Shown: positions 23,630 through 31,554, numbered from the stretch's first letter. The stretch: DNA of 33,533 nucleotides from an uncultured bacterium (GCA_905215625.1 CAJMQQ010000030.1:1-33533), one strand, 5' to 3'. The notes: a model not told the origin generated them from the letters alone. Numbers and translations are program-made.

Positions 23630-23722
23630 GCTTCCTTACGCCGGCATTAACCGGTTCAAGTAATGAGGGTCAGGATAACTGTCAATCAGTCCCAATCTCA
23701 GCCATAAGCTCCCCTAGCGTGT
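23630..23722 (-). ncRNA. TPP (thiamine pyrophosphate) riboswitch
   Basis: Read on the minus strand, the conserved TPP elements occur in order: CTAGGGGAGCTT, the pyrimidine-sensor box GGCTGAGATTGGGAC, then the pyrophosphate-sensor part CTTGAACCGGTTAATGCCGG and GCGTAAGGAAGC. It lies about 25 nt downstream of a consensus promoter and just upstream of thiT. High TPP should reduce thiamine import. Confidence 0.93.
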
Positions 23723-23744
23723 CTGTATTATTTGATTCCCAGGG

Positions 23745-23773
23745 AGTATACCGCCAATTATCGGAAAAGTCAA
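23745..23773 (-). promoter_or_regulatory. Sigma-A promoter of the thiT transcript
   Basis: On the minus strand TTGACT (23768-23773), a 17-bp spacer and TATACT (23745-23750) lie immediately before the TPP riboswitch and after the beta-glucoside terminator. Confidence 0.8.
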
Positions 23774-23785
23774 TATTGAAATAAT

Positions 23786-23810
23786 AAGGGGGGTCTGACA
23801 GACCCCCCTT
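23786..23810 (-). terminator. Terminator of the beta-glucoside operon
   Basis: AAGGGGGGTCTG and its exact complement CAGACCCCCCTT flank a single central base, giving a very stable GC hairpin 16 bp after the GH1 stop codon on the minus strand. Both flanks are AT-rich, so it may work from either side. Confidence 0.8.
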
Positions 23811-23826
23811 CAATTCTTTTACAGCC

Positions 23827-25254
23827 TTATAAAATTTCCCCATTACTCTGAATGACACAACGATACCAGTCAAAAGAAGCTTTCTTTCTGCGTTTTAAGC
23901 TTCCATTGCCGTTGTCATCTTTGTCAACATATACAAAGCCGTATCGTTTGCTCATTTCACCAGTAGAAGCAGAAACCAGGTCAATACAGCTCCATACAAT
24001 ATAACCCATTAAATCGACTCCGTCTTCTATGGCCAGTTTCATGGCTTCAATGTGCTGTCTTAAATAATCAATCCGGTAATCATCCTGGATAGTTCCGTCA
24101 GCATCGATGGCATCTTTTGCACCAAGACCGTTTTCTACAATGAAAAGAGGTTTCTGATAGCGGTCATATAGCTGGTTCATGGTAATACGAAGTCCCAGGG
24201 GATCGATAGCCCAGCCCCATTGACTGGCTTTCAGCCATGGATTTTTTACAGAGCGGACTACATTTCCTTCATTAGCAGTCTTTCCCTCCATGTCAGCAGC
24301 TACGCAGCGGCTGGCATAATAACTGAAGGAGATAAAGTCTACGGTGTGTTTCAGGCTTTCCAGATCTCCGTCTTCTATGTTGAGATGAATATGTTTCTCT
24401 TCAAACAGCTTTTTTGCATAGCTGGGATAGTGGCCGCGAACCTGTACATCAATGAAAAACAGATTTTCCTGTTCTTTTTTTACAGATTCCCATACATCTT
24501 GGGGATTGCAGGAATAGGGATAAAAGCTTCCTCCAGCCAGCATACAGCCCACCTTATTTTCCGGATCCTGCTCATGGGCGGCCTTTGTTGCCAGAGCGCT
24601 TGCTACCAGCATATGATGGGCAGCCTGGTAAATGACCTGGTTCCGGTTTTCATTTTCTTCAAAGGCAATTCCTGCGCCGGAAAAAGGACTGTGAAGGACG
24701 ATGTTGATTTCGTTAAACGTAAGCCAGTATTTTACAAGACCGGAAAATTCCTGAAAACAGGTTTTGGCATATCGGAGAAAACAGTCTATCACATTCCGGC
24801 TTCTCCAGGAGCCGTATTTGGTAATCAGACCTGCAGGAACGTCAAAATGGCACAGGGTAACCAGAGGTTCCATACCATTTTTGCGGCACTCTTCAAACAT
24901 ACTTTTATAAAATGCAATTCCTTCCGGATTGGGATGTTCTTCGTCTCCCTGGGGATAAAGTCGTGACCAGGAAATCGAAGTCCGGAATACTTTCAGGCCA
25001 AGTTCGCCCATAAGTGCCAGGTCGTCTTTATAGTGGTGATAAAAATCAATGGCTTCGTGGCTGGGATAGTACAAGTCACTGGACAGTTCCGGGTGGGGAA
25101 CTTTTCCGAGCTTTACGTCCATACGGTGTGAGCCGTGGGGAATCAGATCGATGTTGCTGATTCCACGGCCGCCCTCCAGGTAAGCGCCTTCTGCCTGATT
25201 AGCGGAAATAGCGCCTCCCCATAAGAAACCATCTGGCATTTTAAAGTTATTCAA
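23827..25254 (-). CDS. GH1 6-phospho-beta-glucosidase
   Basis: This 475-residue glycoside hydrolase family 1 enzyme splits 6-phospho-beta-glucosides brought in by the adjacent PTS permease. The acid/base Glu182 lies in LTFNEIN and the nucleophile Glu374 in FIVENGLG. The loop SASTGEMSKRYGFVYV matches the phosphate-binding SxxxGxxxKRYG pattern of the 6-phospho enzymes. The start is TTG at 25252-25254. AGGAG lies about 8-9 nt upstream inside the end of the PTS gene, and the next ATG (residue 6) is too far. The gap to the PTS stop is 2 bp, so the genes are co-translated. The likely products are glucose-6-phosphate and an aglycone or glucose. Confidence 0.94.
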   Translation of the reverse strand: MNNFKMPDGFLWGGAISANQAEGAYLEGGRGISNIDLIPHGSHRMDVKLGKVPHPELSSDLYYPSHEAIDFYHHYKDDLALMGELGLKVFRTSISWSRLYPQGDEEHPNPEGIAFYKSMFEECRKNGMEPLVTLCHFDVPAGLITKYGSWRSRNVIDCFLRYAKTCFQEFSGLVKYWLTFNEINIVLHSPFSGAGIAFEENENRNQVIYQAAHHMLVASALATKAAHEQDPENKVGCMLAGGSFYPYSCNPQDVWESVKKEQENLFFIDVQVRGHYPSYAKKLFEEKHIHLNIEDGDLESLKHTVDFISFSYYASRCVAADMEGKTANEGNVVRSVKNPWLKASQWGWAIDPLGLRITMNQLYDRYQKPLFIVENGLGAKDAIDADGTIQDDYRIDYLRQHIEAMKLAIEDGVDLMGYIVWSCIDLVSASTGEMSKRYGFVYVDKDDNGNGSLKRRKKASFDWYRCVIQSNGEIL

Positions 25255-25256
25255 TG

Positions 25257-26663
25257 TTAGTTCTCCTCTTCTGGAATGTCTTCAAATCCAATTACCAGCG
25301 TTAAAACAAATGAAAGCACAATGGATAAAATGGTAATGCCCAAAATCCATGCAATGCTGCGTCCTGGATTTGCCGGATCAATAAACTGAACGCCGGTCAG
25401 AACGCTTGGAGATACCATGGAACGGCTGGCCAAGCCGCCGATTCCTGCCAGACATCCGCATACAAAACCAGTAATGAGGGATGCCAGAAGAGGGCGTTTT
25501 AAACGAACAGCGACACCATACAGAGCTGGTTCAGTAGTTCCTGCAATCAGTGCAGAGGAAGCAGCTGCAAGAGCGGTCTGACGAAGTTCACTGTTTTTAG
25601 TCTTAAAAGCGACTGCAAGAGAGACACCGCCTAAAGATAAGTTGGCGCCAATCTCAGAAGGCATTACAGTGCCTTCCATTCCTGTCTCGGAAATGGTCTG
25701 TAAAATAGTAGGTGTAAATACGCGGTGCATACCGGTAATAACCAGAAGAGGCCAGATTGCGCCCATAATTCCAACTGCCAGGAAACCAAGCTTTGACTGT
25801 ACATAAAATACAAATGCGGAAATTGCTTCTCCGATATAAACGCCGGCAGGGCCGATAATCAGGATTGCGATTGGAGCTGCAACTAACAGGATCAGCATTG
25901 GTTTTAAGAAGTTTTTGGTTACTGCTGGAGTAATCTTGTCAATTCCGCGTTCAATATAGGATAAAATCCAGGTCATACACAGAGAAGGAATAACCGTGTA
26001 GGTATACTTTACAGAAGCAATGGGAATGCCGAAAAAGTGGGCTGCAGTTTCACCTACGGTTACAGCTTCCATCATATTTCTGAAATCTGGATGAATGAGT
26101 ACGCCGCCAATGGCAATAGCCAAAAACATATCCGTTTTAAATTTCTTGGATGCAGATGCCGCTACCATAATAGGCAGGAAATAAAAGGCGCCATCACCAA
26201 TAAAATTGAGAATCTTATAAGTTTCAGAATCAGCGGATAAGATGCCTGCCATTCCAAGGAGCATTACCAACAGCTTTACCATAGAGCCGCCGATAATAGC
26301 CGGAATCAGAGGAGACATTGTGCCTACGATGGCATCTAGGATATTGTTGCCGATTTTTTTCAAAGTCAAAGGTTCTTTCTTTTCCCCTTTTGCAATCTGG
26401 CTTTCTTCACCGAAATTGCCCATTTTTAAAATTTCACGATAAGCGGCTTCGACATGGTTGCCAATAATAACCTGATACTGACCTCCCTGTTTTACCAGTC
26501 CCATTACGCCGTCAATGGCTTTTACAGCCTCATCGTCTGCCTTGCTCTCGTCTTTCAGTACGAAACGAAGACGGGTCATGCAATGGGTAACGCTTGCGAT
26601 GTTTTCTACACCGCCAATGTGTTCTGCGATATTTTTAGATACAACCGCATAATCTCTTGCCAT
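25257..26663 (-). CDS. PTS beta-glucoside-type permease, EIIBC
   Basis: This 468-residue fused EIIB-EIIC protein imports and phosphorylates a beta-glucoside. EIIB is at the N-terminus with phosphorylated Cys28 in SVTHCMTRLRF. EIIC follows, with about ten helices, and contains ITGMHRVFTP and AGTTEPALYG, the substrate-site motif of the beta-glucoside/sucrose family. There is no C-terminal EIIA, unlike BglF/BglP, so an EIIA from elsewhere in the genome must feed it. The ATG at 26663 follows GGGAGGA by 8 nt. The RpiR-type gene upstream is the probable regulator. Confidence 0.94.
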   Translation of the reverse strand: MARDYAVVSKNIAEHIGGVENIASVTHCMTRLRFVLKDESKADDEAVKAIDGVMGLVKQGGQYQVIIGNHVEAAYREILKMGNFGEESQIAKGEKKEPLTLKKIGNNILDAIVGTMSPLIPAIIGGSMVKLLVMLLGMAGILSADSETYKILNFIGDGAFYFLPIMVAASASKKFKTDMFLAIAIGGVLIHPDFRNMMEAVTVGETAAHFFGIPIASVKYTYTVIPSLCMTWILSYIERGIDKITPAVTKNFLKPMLILLVAAPIAILIIGPAGVYIGEAISAFVFYVQSKLGFLAVGIMGAIWPLLVITGMHRVFTPTILQTISETGMEGTVMPSEIGANLSLGGVSLAVAFKTKNSELRQTALAAASSALIAGTTEPALYGVAVRLKRPLLASLITGFVCGCLAGIGGLASRSMVSPSVLTGVQFIDPANPGRSIAWILGITILSIVLSFVLTLVIGFEDIPEEEN

Positions 26664-26711
26664 GTTTTTTTCCTCCCTAAACATTTCTAAACATTTTCTG
26701 ATGCTAAAGGA

Positions 26712-26740
26712 ATTATAGAGAAGAATCAGACTTTTGTCAG
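26712..26740 (-). promoter_or_regulatory. Promoter of the PTS-GH1 operon
   Basis: On the minus strand CTGACA (26735-26740), a 17-bp spacer and TATAAT (26712-26717) lie about 50 bp before the PTS start. Just downstream is a tandem 10-bp repeat CTAAACATTT x2 (26677-26696), which could be an operator. Confidence 0.7.
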
Positions 26741-26754
26741 CGTTTTTGGCAATG

Positions 26755-26792
26755 AAAAAAACAAGTGACGCGGTATATCACTTGTTTTTTAT
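26755..26792 (-). terminator. Bidirectional-type terminator after the RpiR gene
   Basis: AAAAAAACAAGTGA (26755-26768) and TCACTTGTTTTTTAT (26778-26792) form a perfect stem with A/T tracts on both sides. It spans the stop codon of the RpiR gene and separates it from the PTS promoter. Confidence 0.85.
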
Positions 26793-27521
26793 ATGTAACA
26801 CAGTGTTTTGATAGAGCTTTTTTCCAAGACGTTCGACAATACTGATGGCAGGTATCTGGGTTGTTACGTCATAGTCTTTCAGTTTCATATAACTGACATA
26901 ATATGCAATATTATAATCAGAAAGTTTGGCAATCGTACAGTTTTCTGTATTGGTAATGCTTAAAATATGACAATTTTTTTCTTTAAAACGGGTGACGTGG
27001 CTAATGGTATCTCTGGATTCGCCGGAGACAGAAAACACAATTACAAAAGAATTGTCTACGAAACGGCTTTCTGTCGGGTAGTGAGGTTCGTCAATATAGA
27101 GACAGAATTTTCCCATACTGGAAAAATACCGGGCTCCGTATTTGGCCACAATGCCGGACATTCCGCTGCCGACTAAAAAGACGTTATCTGCTTCAAAAAT
27201 TACTTTGGCCAGCATATCCAGTTTGGTTTCAAATTCTTCGGAAGAGGTCTTTTTCAGGAAGTCAATGACTTCAGAAATATCATCCCGTATCGGAACTTGT
27301 TCTTTTTTGTTTAAATGTTCCCGGAACTGAAGCTTAAATTCAGCATAACCGCTGCAGCCCATTTTTTTACAGAACCGGAGAATCGTAGAAGTGGAGACGT
27401 GTACTTCAGAGGCGAGTTCTCGGATCCGCATATATTTTACCTGGTCGGGATGTTTTACAACATATTCATAGACCAGTAATTCTAAATCGTTTAAATGTTT
27501 TATCTGCTCTGCGTCAAACAT
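26778..27521 (-). CDS. RpiR-family transcriptional regulator (HTH plus SIS domain)
   Basis: This 247-residue regulator has an N-terminal helix-turn-helix of the RpiR type (IRELASEVHVSTSTILRFCKKMG, about residues 32-55). A SIS sugar-phosphate-binding domain follows (VFLVGSGMSGIVAKYGARYF and VIVFSVSGESRDT). It very likely controls the downstream PTS-glucosidase operon in response to a phosphosugar. GGAGGG precedes the ATG. The stop codon lies in a strong terminator, so it is transcribed separately from the PTS genes. A candidate promoter lies 36-65 bp upstream. Confidence 0.92.
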   Translation of the reverse strand: MFDAEQIKHLNDLELLVYEYVVKHPDQVKYMRIRELASEVHVSTSTILRFCKKMGCSGYAEFKLQFREHLNKKEQVPIRDDISEVIDFLKKTSSEEFETKLDMLAKVIFEADNVFLVGSGMSGIVAKYGARYFSSMGKFCLYIDEPHYPTESRFVDNSFVIVFSVSGESRDTISHVTRFKEKNCHILSITNTENCTIAKLSDYNIAYYVSYMKLKDYDVTTQIPAISIVERLGKKLYQNTVLHIKNK

Positions 27522-27551
27522 TTCAGTCCCTCCAATCTTCCGTTTCTGCTA

Positions 27552-27586
27552 TTGACAGTCTAACAGTTATCAGGGCAGAATGTCAA
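27552..27586. promoter_or_regulatory. Two overlapping divergent promoters (rpiR-type gene and DMT gene)
   Basis: TTGACA (27552-27557) and its inverse TGTCAA (27581-27586) face each other. Each has a moderate -10 at 18 bp: CAGAAT (27576-27581) for the plus strand and TAGACT (27557-27562, read on the minus strand) for the regulator. Each -10 overlaps the opposite -35, so only one polymerase could bind at a time. The -35s are perfect, the -10s weak. Confidence 0.45.
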
Positions 27587-27666
27587 GAAAATACAAGAGA
27601 ATAAGAATCCGGTTTTAGGGAAATCTAAGCATCAGAAGAAACATTTTACAGAGAGGCGGAAAAAAC

Positions 27667-28095
27667 ATGATGGGATTTGTAATTGCGCTGATTTCAGGCG
27701 CTTTGATGAGTATTCAGGGAGTGTTTAACACAGAAGTGACCAAGCAGACCAGTATCTGGGTTTCAGCCGGATGGGTCCAGCTTACGGCATTTGCGGCCTG
27801 TTTGGCCATGTGGCTGTTTACCGGAAGAGGGCAAATCGGAGGATTATGGCAGGTAGAACCAAAATATATGCTGACCGGCGGGATTTTAGGCGCCCTGATT
27901 ACCTATACGGTTATTAAAAGCGTAGGAAGCCTGGGGCCTGCCCAGTCGGCGCTCCTGATTGTGGTTGCCCAGATTATTGTGGCCTATGGGATTGAAGTGT
28001 TTGGACTGTTCGGCACAGAACAGACAGGTTTTGAGTGGAGAAAACTTCTGGGGGCGGCAGTTGCGATTTTGGGGATTATAATTTTTGAAAAATAG
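27667..28095 (+). CDS. Small DMT-superfamily membrane protein (YdcZ/DUF606 type)
   Basis: This 142-residue protein has about five hydrophobic helices and the features of the DUF606/YdcZ half-size drug/metabolite transporters: ISGALMSIQGVFNTEV at the start, WVQLTAF, GGILGALITY and LGPAQSALLIVVAQIIVAYGIE. Such half-length proteins are thought to work as pairs. The substrate is unknown. It starts ATGATG, so the start is 27667 or 27670, with GAGAGGCGG upstream. It is divergent from the RpiR gene and ends about 70 bp before the ComEA-like gene. Confidence 0.85.
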   Translation: MMGFVIALISGALMSIQGVFNTEVTKQTSIWVSAGWVQLTAFAACLAMWLFTGRGQIGGLWQVEPKYMLTGGILGALITYTVIKSVGSLGPAQSALLIVVAQIIVAYGIEVFGLFGTEQTGFEWRKLLGAAVAILGIIIFEK

Positions 28096-28168
28096 TGCTT
28101 GTATTTAAAAGGGGCATTGGGTAGAATAGAAGATAGGCTGAGACGGCATCTGGTAAAGGAGGATGTCA

Positions 28169-28762
28169 TTGAAAAAATTAACAGAAAAATGCCGGAGGGC
28201 AGCGGTATTGCTGCCCGTCCTTCTTTTGATGGCCGGCTGCGGCAGTCAGAGGGAAGAACTGGTTTTAAATACCCAGGATCAGACTGGGGAATCCAGGGAG
28301 AAAACCATTCTGGAAGGGGAAACAGACCCTTTGGAGACAAAAGGACTGCTGGTTCATGTGTGCGGAGCAGTTAAAGAACCTGGGGTGTATGAAGTATCGG
28401 CTGGAGACCGGATTTCAGATGCAATTGGAGCAGCCGGAGGTTTTTTGGAAGAAGCGGCAGAGGACGCGCTGAATCTGGCCCAACCAGTAGAAGACGGTAT
28501 GAAAATCCAGATTCCTACAGAGTCGGAAGCAGAAATTCTTTCCCAGACCATTCTTTCAGGGGAATCTTCAGGCAAGGTGAATCTCAATACAGCCGGGGTC
28601 GGGGAACTTACTTCTCTCAGCGGGATTGGGGAATCCAGGGCTCAGGATATTCTGGATTACCGGAATGCCAATGGTCCGTTTCAGTCCATAGAAGAAATTA
28701 AACAGGTACCTGGCATTAAAGATGCCGTATTTGAAAAGATAAAAGACGATATTACCGTTTAA
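28169..28762 (+). CDS. ComEA-like helix-hairpin-helix protein, predicted lipoprotein
   Basis: This protein of about 197 residues has three parts. A basic/hydrophobic N-terminus ends in lipobox LMAGC (Cys24). A SLBB-type domain follows (about 58-115: LLVHVCGAVKEPGVYEVSAG to DGMKIQIP). The C-terminal helix-hairpin-helix repeat (KVNLNTAGVGELTSLSGIG, then FQSIEEIKQVPGI) binds DNA without sequence preference. ComEA captures DNA outside the membrane for natural transformation. I chose TTG at 28169, 6 nt after AAAGGAGG, because the ATG at 28163 directly touches that site. No comEB/comEC is adjacent, so a role in DNA uptake is possible but unproven. Confidence 0.85.
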   Translation: MKKLTEKCRRAAVLLPVLLLMAGCGSQREELVLNTQDQTGESREKTILEGETDPLETKGLLVHVCGAVKEPGVYEVSAGDRISDAIGAAGGFLEEAAEDALNLAQPVEDGMKIQIPTESEAEILSQTILSGESSGKVNLNTAGVGELTSLSGIGESRAQDILDYRNANGPFQSIEEIKQVPGIKDAVFEKIKDDITV

Positions 28763-28792
28763 AAACGGGATTACATAAATCAGAGGTGGAAG

Positions 28793-29494
28793 ATGGCGCG
28801 AGTATTAGTAGTAGATGATGAAAAATTGATTGTAAAGGGAATCCGTTTCAGTCTGGAACAGGATGATATGGAGGTGGACTGCGCATATGATGGAGAAGAA
28901 GCCATTGAAAAAGCGCGTCAGAAAGAATATGACATCATTCTGCTGGACGTGATGCTGCCAAAGGCAGATGGTTACGAGGTATGTCAGGCAATCCGGGAAT
29001 TTTCTGAGGTGCCCATTATTATGCTGACAGCCAAAGGCGGAGATATGGACAAAATTCTGGGACTGGAGTATGGGGCAGACGATTATATCACCAAACCGTT
29101 TAATATTTTAGAGGTAAAGGCCAGAATTAAGGCAATTATGCGCCGCAGTGCAAAAAATAAAAAGAAAAACCAGGGGCCGGAGAGCCATGTTATGGTTGCC
29201 GGAGATTTAAAACTGGATATGGATGGCCGCAGAGTATTCATTGGTGAGAAAGAGATTAATTTAACGGCAAAAGAGTTTGACCTTCTGGAGCTGTTAGTCT
29301 GCAATCCAAACAAGGTATACAGCAGGGAATCCTTATTATCTCTTGTATGGGGCAACCGGGCAATGGATACTGGAGACGTCCGCACGGTAGACGTTCATGT
29401 CAGAAGATTGAGGGAAAAGATTGAGCCAAGTCCAAGCGACCCCAAGTATGTCCATACCAAGTGGGGCGTGGGATATTATTTTCGGGCGAAATAA
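28793..29494 (+). CDS. OmpR/PhoB-family response regulator (no partner kinase nearby)
   Basis: This 233-residue regulator has an N-terminal receiver domain (acidic pocket VVDDE, phospho-acceptor Asp52 in ILLDVMLP, switch Thr in IIMLTAKG, Lys in DDYITKPFN) and a C-terminal winged helix (NLTAKEFDLLELLV, then RTVDVHVRRLREKIE). It should bind DNA as a phosphorylated dimer. No histidine kinase gene lies on either side. The gene ends in a terminator-like hairpin before convergent pdaA. It follows the ComEA-like gene by 30 bp and may be co-transcribed with it. Confidence 0.94.
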   Translation: MARVLVVDDEKLIVKGIRFSLEQDDMEVDCAYDGEEAIEKARQKEYDIILLDVMLPKADGYEVCQAIREFSEVPIIMLTAKGGDMDKILGLEYGADDYITKPFNILEVKARIKAIMRRSAKNKKKNQGPESHVMVAGDLKLDMDGRRVFIGEKEINLTAKEFDLLELLVCNPNKVYSRESLLSLVWGNRAMDTGDVRTVDVHVRRLREKIEPSPSDPKYVHTKWGVGYYFRAK

Positions 29495-29519
29495 AGCTTA
29501 AACCTTGGCAGCGTAAAAT

Positions 29520-29582
29520 GCGGCAAATAAAATGGACAGCCAGAAACCGGCGTTTCCAATTTTCTTTGCCGCTTTGCTTTTG
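29520..29582 (+). terminator. Candidate terminator between the response regulator and pdaA
   Basis: GCGGCAAA (29520-29527) pairs with TTTGCCGC (29565-29572), with an inner GAAAC-CGGC-GTTTC stem-loop (29543-29556). A T-rich stretch follows. It would serve the plus-strand response regulator. Confidence 0.6.
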
Positions 29583-29595
29583 TGAAAGGCCGACA

Positions 29596-30426
29596 TTACA
29601 AGGTTTCTGCCAGTTTATCAATGGATTCAAACCGGTAGCCCATTTCTTCCCACCGGGTGAGAAGTTCATCTAAAACCGCCGCATTGGTGCTGGAGGTACT
29701 GTGTAACAGCACTACGGCGCCTGGGTGAATCCGGTTTAACAGTTTGTCAAAGGCTTCTTCTTTAGACGGCTGTTTATCCTGATACCAGTCTACATAAGCA
29801 AGACTCCAGAAAAATGTAGTATAACCCAGGTCTTTTGCCATTTTAAGATTGGCTTCGCTGTATTTTCCCTGGGGAGGCCGGTAATATTTGGGCATTTCCT
29901 GGCCAGTTACCTGGCGGAACAGAGTTTCCAGATCAGTTAGTTCCTTCTGAAAGGTTTCAACTGTGGAAATTTTTGACATATCCGGGTGATGGTACGTATG
30001 GTTTCCTACAATGTGGCCTTCTTCCAGCATCCGTTTTACTAAATCCGGACTGGTTTCCAGGTAATTTCCTACCAGAAAAAAGGCGGCCGGAGCATTGTGC
30101 TTTTTTAACGCATCCAGAATGGGAGCCGTATTACCGTTTTCATATCCGGCATCAAAGGTGAGATAGATGACATTTTCATCCGGCGGTGCTGCATAACAGG
30201 CACGATACTGTTTCAGATAATCGGAAGTGGCATTGCCTATAGGGGTCTGACCCTTTGTCTGAAAGCTTAATCCCCAGTTCCCGTCAGATGCTTTCTGGAG
30301 AATCTGGGAAGATGCAGGCCGGTCAGAGGTAAAATAGGCGGCTGCCTGACCTGCAAAAAAGGAAAAGCAGAACAGGGCGGCCAGCCCAAAGGCAGTCAGG
30401 TGCTTTTTAGGAAAAGAATGCTTCAT
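29596..30426 (-). CDS. pdaA: Peptidoglycan muramic-acid deacetylase, PdaA type
   Basis: This 276-residue exported polysaccharide deacetylase has a signal peptide or membrane anchor (about residues 7-30, LTAFGLAALFCFSFFAGQAAA). Motif 1 is YLTFDAGYENG (catalytic Asp92), motif 2 GNHTYHHPD (metal His143 and His147) and motif 3 YYRPPQGKYSE. The TFDAGYENG form is typical of PdaA, which deacetylates MurNAc so that muramic delta-lactam can form in the spore cortex. This suggests a spore-forming host. The stop lies about 100 bp after the convergent response regulator gene. Other carbohydrate-esterase-4 substrates are possible. Confidence 0.9.
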   Translation of the reverse strand: MKHSFPKKHLTAFGLAALFCFSFFAGQAAAYFTSDRPASSQILQKASDGNWGLSFQTKGQTPIGNATSDYLKQYRACYAAPPDENVIYLTFDAGYENGNTAPILDALKKHNAPAAFFLVGNYLETSPDLVKRMLEEGHIVGNHTYHHPDMSKISTVETFQKELTDLETLFRQVTGQEMPKYYRPPQGKYSEANLKMAKDLGYTTFFWSLAYVDWYQDKQPSKEEAFDKLLNRIHPGAVVLLHSTSSTNAAVLDELLTRWEEMGYRFESIDKLAETL

Positions 30427-30541
30427 AGATCAATCCTTCTCATAGATGGATTTGTGTAAACTATATGAGGCCATTTTTGAAAATAGAAGAATTACAAACT
30501 GGAAGAACAATAAAGAAATAATAAGAAAGAAGAGAAGAATA

Positions 30542-31066
30542 ATGACTTATCAGATAAGACAAGGCAAATTAGAAGATGTAACGGACATAGCAGCGGTGGA
30601 GGCAGCCTGTTTTCCAGCGGCTGAGGCGGCAGATGAGAAATCCTTAAAAGAGCGGATGACGGCTTTTCCAGAATGCTTTTTTGTGGCAGAGGAAAAAACG
30701 GAAGACGGTTTGGGAAGGATTATTGGCTTTATCAATGGGGCGGCTGTGGATCAGCAGACGATTTGCGACGAAATGTTTGAAGATACCGGATGGCATAAAA
30801 AAGACGGCCGGTATCAAAGTATTTTCGGACTGGATGTAATCGAATCTAAAAGACGCCAGGGAGTTGCGGCAGCACTGATGAACCGGATGATTGAGGACGC
30901 CAGAGAGAAAGGCCGCGCCGGATTAATCCTTACCTGCAAGGACAGACTGATTCATTATTATGAGAAATTCGGTTACCAAAGTCTTGGCGTGTCTGCTTCT
31001 GTCCATGGGGGAGCAGTCTGGTATGACATGATATTAGAGTTTGGGAAAGGTCAGGACAAAGGATGA
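30542..31066 (+). CDS. GNAT-family N-acetyltransferase
   Basis: This 174-residue GNAT enzyme starts MTYQIRQGKLEDVTDIAAVEAACFP, with the acetyl-CoA loop in ESKRRQGVAAALMNRM (RRxGVA pattern) and a C-terminal YYEKFGYQSLGVSASVHGG. The layout resembles small amine and protein N-acetyltransferases of the RimI/AANAT-like group, but the substrate cannot be named. The ATG at 30542 follows a weak GAAGAG site; the frame extends upstream without a better one. Its stop overlaps the rlmH start by 4 bp (ATGA), so it is the first gene of a tight operon. Confidence 0.85.
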   Translation: MTYQIRQGKLEDVTDIAAVEAACFPAAEAADEKSLKERMTAFPECFFVAEEKTEDGLGRIIGFINGAAVDQQTICDEMFEDTGWHKKDGRYQSIFGLDVIESKRRQGVAAALMNRMIEDAREKGRAGLILTCKDRLIHYYEKFGYQSLGVSASVHGGAVWYDMILEFGKGQDKG

Positions 31067-31542
31067 AAATTACCCTGATTACAGTAGGAAAAATCAAGGA
31101 AAAGTATCTGGAGCAGGCCATTGCAGAATATGCCAAACGTCTGGGACGTTACTGTAAACTGGAAATTATCCAGGTAACAGATGAAAAAACGCCGGATGGC
31201 GCCAGCGCCGCTGCAGAAGATCAGATAAAAGAAAAAGAAGGACAGCGGATTTTAACCCATATTAAAGATGGAATGTATGTCATTGCTCTGGCTATCAAGG
31301 GAAATATGCTGACTTCAGAGGAACTGGCAAAAAAGATCGATTCCCTGGGAATCAGCGGTGTCAGCCATACGGTATTTGTAATCGGCGGCTCTCTGGGACT
31401 GTCCGATTCCGTATTAAAACGGGCAGACTATCAGCTTAGCTTTTCCAAAATGACGTTTCCACACCAGTTGATGCGGGTTATTTTACTGGAACAGATTTAC
31501 CGCAGCTACCGGATTATTTCCGGCGCGCCGTACCATAAGTGA
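31063..31542 (+). CDS. rlmH: 23S rRNA (pseudouridine1915-N3)-methyltransferase
   Basis: This 159-residue SPOUT-class methyltransferase modifies pseudouridine 1915 in helix 69 of 23S rRNA, using S-adenosylmethionine. The N-terminus MKITLITVGKIKEKYLEQAI, the knot region FVIGGSLGLSDSVL and the C-terminal FPHQLMRVILLEQIYRSY...YHK are classic. The length is standard. It overlaps the upstream GNAT gene by 4 bp, and the P-loop kinase follows after 12 bp. Confidence 0.97.
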   Translation: MKITLITVGKIKEKYLEQAIAEYAKRLGRYCKLEIIQVTDEKTPDGASAAAEDQIKEKEGQRILTHIKDGMYVIALAIKGNMLTSEELAKKIDSLGISGVSHTVFVIGGSLGLSDSVLKRADYQLSFSKMTFPHQLMRVILLEQIYRSYRIISGAPYHK

Positions 31543-31554
31543 GGAAAATGAGAC

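Noticed and set aside
24220..24966. 248-codon plus-strand open frame inside the GH1 gene
   Set aside because: It lies wholly antisense to a gene with intact catalytic motifs, and its translation is hydrophobic with no recognisable domain.
26677..26696. Two tandem copies of CTAAACATTT before the PTS gene, considered as an RpiR operator
   Set aside because: Direct repeat without inverted symmetry and no third copy nearby; too little to call a binding site on its own.
29532..29585. Short frame MDSQKPAFPIFFAALLL, considered as a remnant of the missing histidine kinase
   Set aside because: Only 17 codons, with no ribosome site, and it lies within a hairpin that looks like a terminator. The hydrophobic look is explained by T-rich stem sequence.
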